NCBI GenBank assembly: GCA_024279035.1
Contig: JAJRSA010000023.1
Span: 1-54,519, forward strand
DNA length: 54,519 nt
Direction of reading: 5' to 3'
Source of the DNA: Alphaproteobacteria bacterium
Lineage (GTDB): Bacteria; Pseudomonadota; Alphaproteobacteria; Micavibrionales; Micavibrionaceae
Shown here one piece after another: positions 50,869 through 54,519 of the stretch (the stretch's first letter is position 1; every line of letters begins with the position of its first letter). The translations under genes were made by a program, and so were the position numbers. The notes beneath the pieces were generated by a model. The model was not told the DNA's origin. It made no database searches and saw only the letters and a list, made by a program, of their open reading frames with translations.

Positions 50869-52293
50869 ATGTTCACTCTTGCCATTTGTGGTCGCCCTAA
50901 TGTTGGAAAATCGACGATTTTTAACCGTTTGACGGGGAAGATGCTTGCGATCGTGCATAATACGCCTGGCGTGACACGAGATTGGAAGGAGTATCCGGCA
51001 CGTCTTCATGGGCGAGATTTGAATGTGATTGATACGGCAGGGCTTGAAGATATTTTAAATGAGTCTCTAGAGTCTCGAATGAATAGTAAAACCGAGGATG
51101 CTCTCAAAAAAGCACATGCAATCTTGTTTGTGATTGATGGGCGAGAGGGCGTTATGCCTCTGGATAAGCATTTTGCAAAATGGCTAAGAAAGCAAAACAA
51201 ACCTGTCATTCTCGCCGCCAATAAATGTGAAAATGATTCCAATGTCTTCGCAGGGTTAGCCGAAGCCTATCAGCTTGGATTGGGAGACCCTATTCCTTTG
51301 TCTGCGGCACATGGACATGGCTTTAGTGATTTGTATGATTATCTTGAACCTCACTGGGTTGATGAAGAGAAAGAAGAAGATATAAAAGAGAATAGCGGAG
51401 TCTCTGTCAAAGATATTGATGCGCTGGAAGGCGATGATGATTTTGATTTTGTGTTGTTAGATACAAAGGAAGAAGAGGACGATAAAAAACCCATAAAAAT
51501 AGCCATTGTAGGACGTCCTAATGCGGGGAAATCAACGCTTTTGAATGCATTAATTGGCGAAGAACGGATGATTACAGGGCCTGAGGCTGGGATTACACGC
51601 GACTCGATTACAGTAGAATGGGAGCATGAAGGGCGAGCTCTTAAATTAGTTGATACGGCAGGCATGCGCCGTAAAGCTAAAGTTCAAAATGTGTTGGAGA
51701 GAATGTCTGTGAATGAGAGCCTGCGCGCTATTCGTTTAGCACAGATTGTTATTCTCGTCATTGATGCGCAACAGCCTCTTGATAAGCAGGATCTTACCAT
51801 TGCACAACATGTTGAGAGAGAGGGGCGGACTTTGATCTTAGCTATGAACAAATGGGATATTGCAGAGCATAAAAAGGAGCTTTTGGAGAATATAAAACAC
51901 AAGCTTGGACACACGCTCTCACAAATTCCAGATGTCCCCATTGTGACACTCTCTGCGTTGAACCAAACAAACTTTGAGAAGCTCTTCTACAAAATATTTA
52001 CAAGCTATGATACATGGAATACCCGTGTTTCAACGGGGCGTATGAATAGATGGCTCTATGGGATGGAGTCTCACCATCCCGCCCCTCTCACACAAGGACG
52101 CCCCAATAGACTGCGCTTTATCACCCAAATCAAAACCCGTCCGCCCACATTTGCGATGTGGGTGTCAAAGCCAAAAGATCTTCCAGACAGCTATCGGCGC
52201 TATATCGTTAATGGGATACGAGAGACATTTGATATCAAAGGCGTCCCTATCCGTCTTCTTGTAAGAACCTCCAAAAACCCTTACAAAGATTAG
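50869..52293 (+). CDS. der: Ribosome biogenesis GTPase Der (EngA)
   Basis: A 474-residue double GTPase needed for 50S assembly. The first G domain has GRPNVGKST (G1), DTAG and NKCE; the second has GRPNAGKST, DTAGMRRKAKV and NKWD. A strongly acidic linker of about 45 residues (about 162-207) joins them, longer than in enterobacteria. The C-terminal KH-like domain ends FDIKGVPIRLLVRTSKNPY. Last gene of the yfgM-bamB-der operon. Confidence 0.97.
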   Translation: MFTLAICGRPNVGKSTIFNRLTGKMLAIVHNTPGVTRDWKEYPARLHGRDLNVIDTAGLEDILNESLESRMNSKTEDALKKAHAILFVIDGREGVMPLDKHFAKWLRKQNKPVILAANKCENDSNVFAGLAEAYQLGLGDPIPLSAAHGHGFSDLYDYLEPHWVDEEKEEDIKENSGVSVKDIDALEGDDDFDFVLLDTKEEEDDKKPIKIAIVGRPNAGKSTLLNALIGEERMITGPEAGITRDSITVEWEHEGRALKLVDTAGMRRKAKVQNVLERMSVNESLRAIRLAQIVILVIDAQQPLDKQDLTIAQHVEREGRTLILAMNKWDIAEHKKELLENIKHKLGHTLSQIPDVPIVTLSALNQTNFEKLFYKIFTSYDTWNTRVSTGRMNRWLYGMESHHPAPLTQGRPNRLRFITQIKTRPPTFAMWVSKPKDLPDSYRRYIVNGIRETFDIKGVPIRLLVRTSKNPYKD

Positions 52294-52315
52294 ACCAATA
52301 TCTTGGAGACAAAAG

Positions 52316-53353
52316 ATGAAAAATAATACGCCATTACTCAATATGATGTTAGAAGATCAACTGAAGGAACAGGATGTATATAGACCATGTGCTTATTGGA
52401 AAGAATATTCCTCAAGAACAGCCAATGCCATTCGTTCCGATGGCATAGAAAATTTTAGATCAAATAGCCGTATTGGAAAAGGCTATGCCGATACGGCTTT
52501 AATGGATCCTTTTGATCTTTTGTCCAATATGTCTTGGAAACATAAAATTCACAAGCGGGTAAGAACGTCATCACCCGTTAAAAAATACTTGATAGATCCT
52601 TACATAAAACAAAATAAAAGGTATTTTCAAGAAGCTCAAAAGTATAGAGATTTGTACTATACTAATATACTGGGAGAGTGGTTTGCTCAGTTTTCTACAG
52701 AACATGATTTACCAGATACGCTTATTGGTAATCCACAAAATGTTGTATCCATTGATGGTCAAAAAATTGGTTTGGTTTATTTAACCTCTTTTCTACGTAT
52801 TCATAATTACTCAAAATCTATTGATTTTAGTAAGGTTAAATCTGTTTTTGAAATCGGAGGAGGATTTGGAGCCTTTGCCCATACCTTATTACATCTTTAC
52901 CCCAATATAAAAAAATATGCCTATTTGGATATTCCCCCTATTGTTTATGTTGGGACACAGTATCTCAAACATTTTTATCCGAACAATGTTATAGATTATA
53001 CGCAGACAAGAGGGATGAAAAAAATTAGATTTTCTCCTGATGATAAAAGAGAAATAATTTCTCTTTGCCCTTGGCAGATTCAAAATTTAGAGGCTGACAT
53101 TGATCTATTCTGGAATAGCGCATCTTTTCAGGAAATGACTAGAGATGTTGTAAGAAATTATGCATCTCATATTGGGCGTTTACTCAACAAAGAGTCAAAG
53201 ATATGTTTAATGGTCTATAAAAAAGGAAATCCTGATAAAACAATTATACCAAAAGATATTTTGGAAATTGTTGAAAATGAGACCTCCTTTTCATTTGAGG
53301 AATATGAAATAGAAATGAATATTAACGATGACCTTCATTTTATAGGTGTTTAG
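52316..53353 (+). CDS. Putative sugar O-methyltransferase (NanM-like)
   Basis: A 345-residue methyltransferase. VKSVFEIGGGFGAFAHTLLHLYP (about 180-202) is the SAM motif I of the putative sugar O-methyltransferase family, and KYAYLDIPPIVYVGTQYLKHF supplies the second acidic residue. Such enzymes decorate surface polysaccharides. The gene is visibly more AT-rich than der upstream and abuts transposase genes, suggesting acquisition by transfer. Its ATG follows GGAGAC by about 6 bases. Confidence 0.75.
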   Translation: MKNNTPLLNMMLEDQLKEQDVYRPCAYWKEYSSRTANAIRSDGIENFRSNSRIGKGYADTALMDPFDLLSNMSWKHKIHKRVRTSSPVKKYLIDPYIKQNKRYFQEAQKYRDLYYTNILGEWFAQFSTEHDLPDTLIGNPQNVVSIDGQKIGLVYLTSFLRIHNYSKSIDFSKVKSVFEIGGGFGAFAHTLLHLYPNIKKYAYLDIPPIVYVGTQYLKHFYPNNVIDYTQTRGMKKIRFSPDDKREIISLCPWQIQNLEADIDLFWNSASFQEMTRDVVRNYASHIGRLLNKESKICLMVYKKGNPDKTIIPKDILEIVENETSFSFEEYEIEMNINDDLHFIGV

Positions 53354-53402
53354 TCCCTAATTCATCTGGTGTATCTTATAAAAAACCAGAGGAGATAGAC
53401 TT

Positions 53403-54373
53403 ATGGGTAATTTACATCACGCTAATGCCAAGACAACGGTTAGAATCAGAGCAGAAATACAAAACTCTGACGAGACAATCGCTGCGCTAGCGTAGCGATT
53501 GTCTTTGAACCCGAAAACGGTTCTTTACTGGAAGCATGCTGGGCGTGTTACTGACAAAAAAAGCGGGCCGATAAACCCACGCTCAAAGGTTCTTACGCCG
53601 TCTGAAGAGGAAGTAATCTGTGAGTTCAGACGACTCACAAAATTTGCATTGGATGATGTCTATATTTCCCTTAAACCCCAGATTCCTGCGCTTTCAAGAT
53701 CAAATCTCTATCGCTGTTTAAAGCGCAACGGATTAAACCGTTTACCCCGGGAGGATGAAAACACCACAAAACCCACGAAGAAAAAGGTCAAAGAACATGA
53801 CATCGGTTATTGCCATATAGACATCACGGGCATCCGCCTTGGCAAGCAGAAACTCTCTCTTTTTGTGGGCATTGATCGCGTGTGCAAATATGCCTATGTG
53901 GAGTTGCATACCCGCATGACACAAGAGATTGCACGAGATTTTCTTGAAAACTTTATCAAAGATTGTCCGTTTAAAATCCACACAATCTTGACCGATAACG
54001 GCGCACAGTTCACATACGCTCTTCTTGTCGCGCATTTAAAACCAAAAAATAAAACGCATATATTTGACGAAACTTGTGCTAGACATGGCATTGAGCACCG
54101 CTTAACGAAATTTAGACATCCGTGGACAAATGGACAAGTTGAGATTATGAACAAGAAAATCAAGGCGCATACCACGAAAAAATACCACTATGACAGCCCT
54201 GAGATCCTCAAAAAACACCTCATGGGGCTTATATGCTGGCCTATAATTTCCAGCGCCCACTGAAGGCCTTGAAATACAAGTCACCCTATGACAAAATAAT
54301 AGAAATTTATGAACAACAATCAGAATTGTTCCATTTTAACCCATCCCAGAAGACTGTAGGGCTTAACATTTAG
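53403..54373 (+). pseudogene. Broken IS481-type transposase
   Basis: The frame starts at ATG 53403 behind a GAGGAG, with MGNLHHANAKTTVRIRAEIQ typical of IS481 helix-turn-helix regions. A TAG at 53493-53495 stops it after 30 codons; relatives have Lys or Arg there, and the next codons (LSLNPKTVLYWK) continue in the same frame. The DDE core is intact: CHIDITG, LTDNGAQF and HPWTNGQVEIMN. A second lesion, a net one-base loss near the G-run at 54223-54226, moves the end (AYMLAYNFQRPLKALKYKSP, stop 54371-54373) into another frame. Two lesions make the element inactive by itself. Confidence 0.85.
53474..53503. repeat. 30-base quasi-palindrome at the transposase stop codon
   Basis: Arms GACAATCGCT (53474-53483) and AGCGATTGTC (53494-53503) are exact reverse complements, with an inner CGCTAGCG that is also self-complementary. 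The only non-matching pair is G-T, so the RNA would fold without mismatches. The in-frame TAG lies inside it. Confidence 0.9.
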
Positions 54374-54377
54374 ACAA

Positions 54378-54519
54378 CTATAGTAATTTAAATGAACAAT
54401 TGGACGTTACGATCATGTCTATTATTGTGTTTGGAAGGGCGTTTTTCCAGTTTGTTTTCATGGCTCCGAATGTGTTTTCGATTGGGTTAAAATCAGAGGA
54501 ATATTTAGGCAGGCACAAG
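54378..54519 (-). CDS. C-terminal end of an IS630-type transposase (partial)
   Basis: The last 46 codons of a minus-strand frame entering from the right edge, with stop TAG at 54380-54378. The sequence LPKYSSDFNPIENTFGAMK is the final DDE motif of IS630/Tc1-mariner-like transposases (normally YSPDLNPIE), followed by a short tail. It ends five bases from the IS481-type stop, so two insertion sequences lie tail to tail. The 5' part and the left terminal repeat are outside the window. Confidence 0.75.
   Translation of the reverse strand, partial: LCLPKYSSDFNPIENTFGAMKTNWKNALPNTIIDMIVTSNCSFKLL

Noticed and set aside
51351-51490. Acidic linker of Der as a novel domain
   Set aside because: Acidic linkers between the two G domains vary widely in this family; this one is long but low-complexity.
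53493-53495. TAG reassigned as a sense codon, suggested by the in-frame stop in the transposase
   Set aside because: der, the prolyl-tRNA editing gene, the rhodanese and the O-methyltransferase all end normally at TAG, and the transposase has a second, frameshift lesion.
1-54519. tRNA, rRNA or CRISPR array
   Set aside because: Gaps between genes are short and were read on both strands; no cloverleaf, rRNA segment or regularly spaced direct repeats was seen.

Overview
The window is a gene-dense chromosomal segment of an alphaproteobacterium of moderately low GC. The strongest taxonomic markers are a GcrA cell-cycle regulator (25806-26405), the 1595-residue NAD-dependent glutamate dehydrogenase (32042-36829), an Hsp20/DUF1150 pair, a CBP3-type ubiquinol-cytochrome c chaperone followed by DUF177, a DUF2794 protein, and the order rpoZ-rsh-acpS-lepB-rnc-era. 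Genus cannot be fixed from the sequence. Nearly all genes are chromosomal housekeeping genes. Accessory material is limited to the two ends and a few genes of unknown function. No tRNA, rRNA or CRISPR was recognised.

Layout. 1-37 is the start of a gene running off the left edge. 38-400 holds a possible small RNA with a strong terminator and the promoter/operator of a NemR-like TetR regulator, which is followed by a beta-class glutathione S-transferase. 1.8-6.4 kb: small hypotheticals, a prolyl-tRNA editing protein, dnaQ, a GT2 glycosyltransferase, a methyltransferase and an SDR. 6.4-12 kb: gmk, rsmA-surA, a DUF1223 protein and uvrD. 12.1-15.5 kb: a minus-strand cluster with an RTX-like protein, a diguanylate cyclase, a LOG-family enzyme and an LprI-like protein. 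15.6-17.2 kb: psd-pssA. 17.2-18.6 kb: two unknown proteins. 18.7-24.6 kb: comM, a CPT-like kinase, a HIT protein and nrdA, then pyk. 24.6-31.9 kb: an orphan membrane-fusion protein, gcrA, and era-rnc-lepB-acpS-rsh-rpoZ. 32-38.4 kb: glutamate dehydrogenase and mlaF-mlaE. 38.5-42.3 kb: an unknown Gly/His-rich protein, DUF1150-hsp20, a secreted HExxH protein, bamE, a CBP3 chaperone and DUF177. 42.3-48.8 kb: an RND pump, def, an unknown protein, xseA, a rhodanese and DUF2794. 48.8-52.3 kb: the yfgM-bamB-der operon. 52.3-54.5 kb: an AT-rich sugar O-methyltransferase, a broken IS481-type transposase and the end of an IS630-type transposase.

How the parts work together. Several pathways are represented: envelope assembly (surA, bamB, bamE, mlaEF, psd/pssA), the stringent response (rsh with rpoZ), DNA metabolism (dnaQ, uvrD, xseA, comM, nrdA) and ribosome or RNA maturation (era, rnc, der, rsmA). 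Readable control signals are the most interesting part. There are two NrdR-like boxes with centres 32 bp apart before nrdA, a ROSE-like RNA thermometer over the hsp20 Shine-Dalgarno, NemR-like operators around tetR/gst, two exact TTAA-N7-TTAA (CtrA-type) sites plus one near match before three unknown proteins, and two GANTC sites before gcrA. The B6 genes pdxA and pdxJ are missing from the two places where relatives usually carry them (next to surA/rsmA and next to acpS), which may mean vitamin B6 dependence. I did not find an unmistakable new multi-gene system. The best leads are the three CtrA-box-preceded proteins and the 12.1-15.5 kb cluster.
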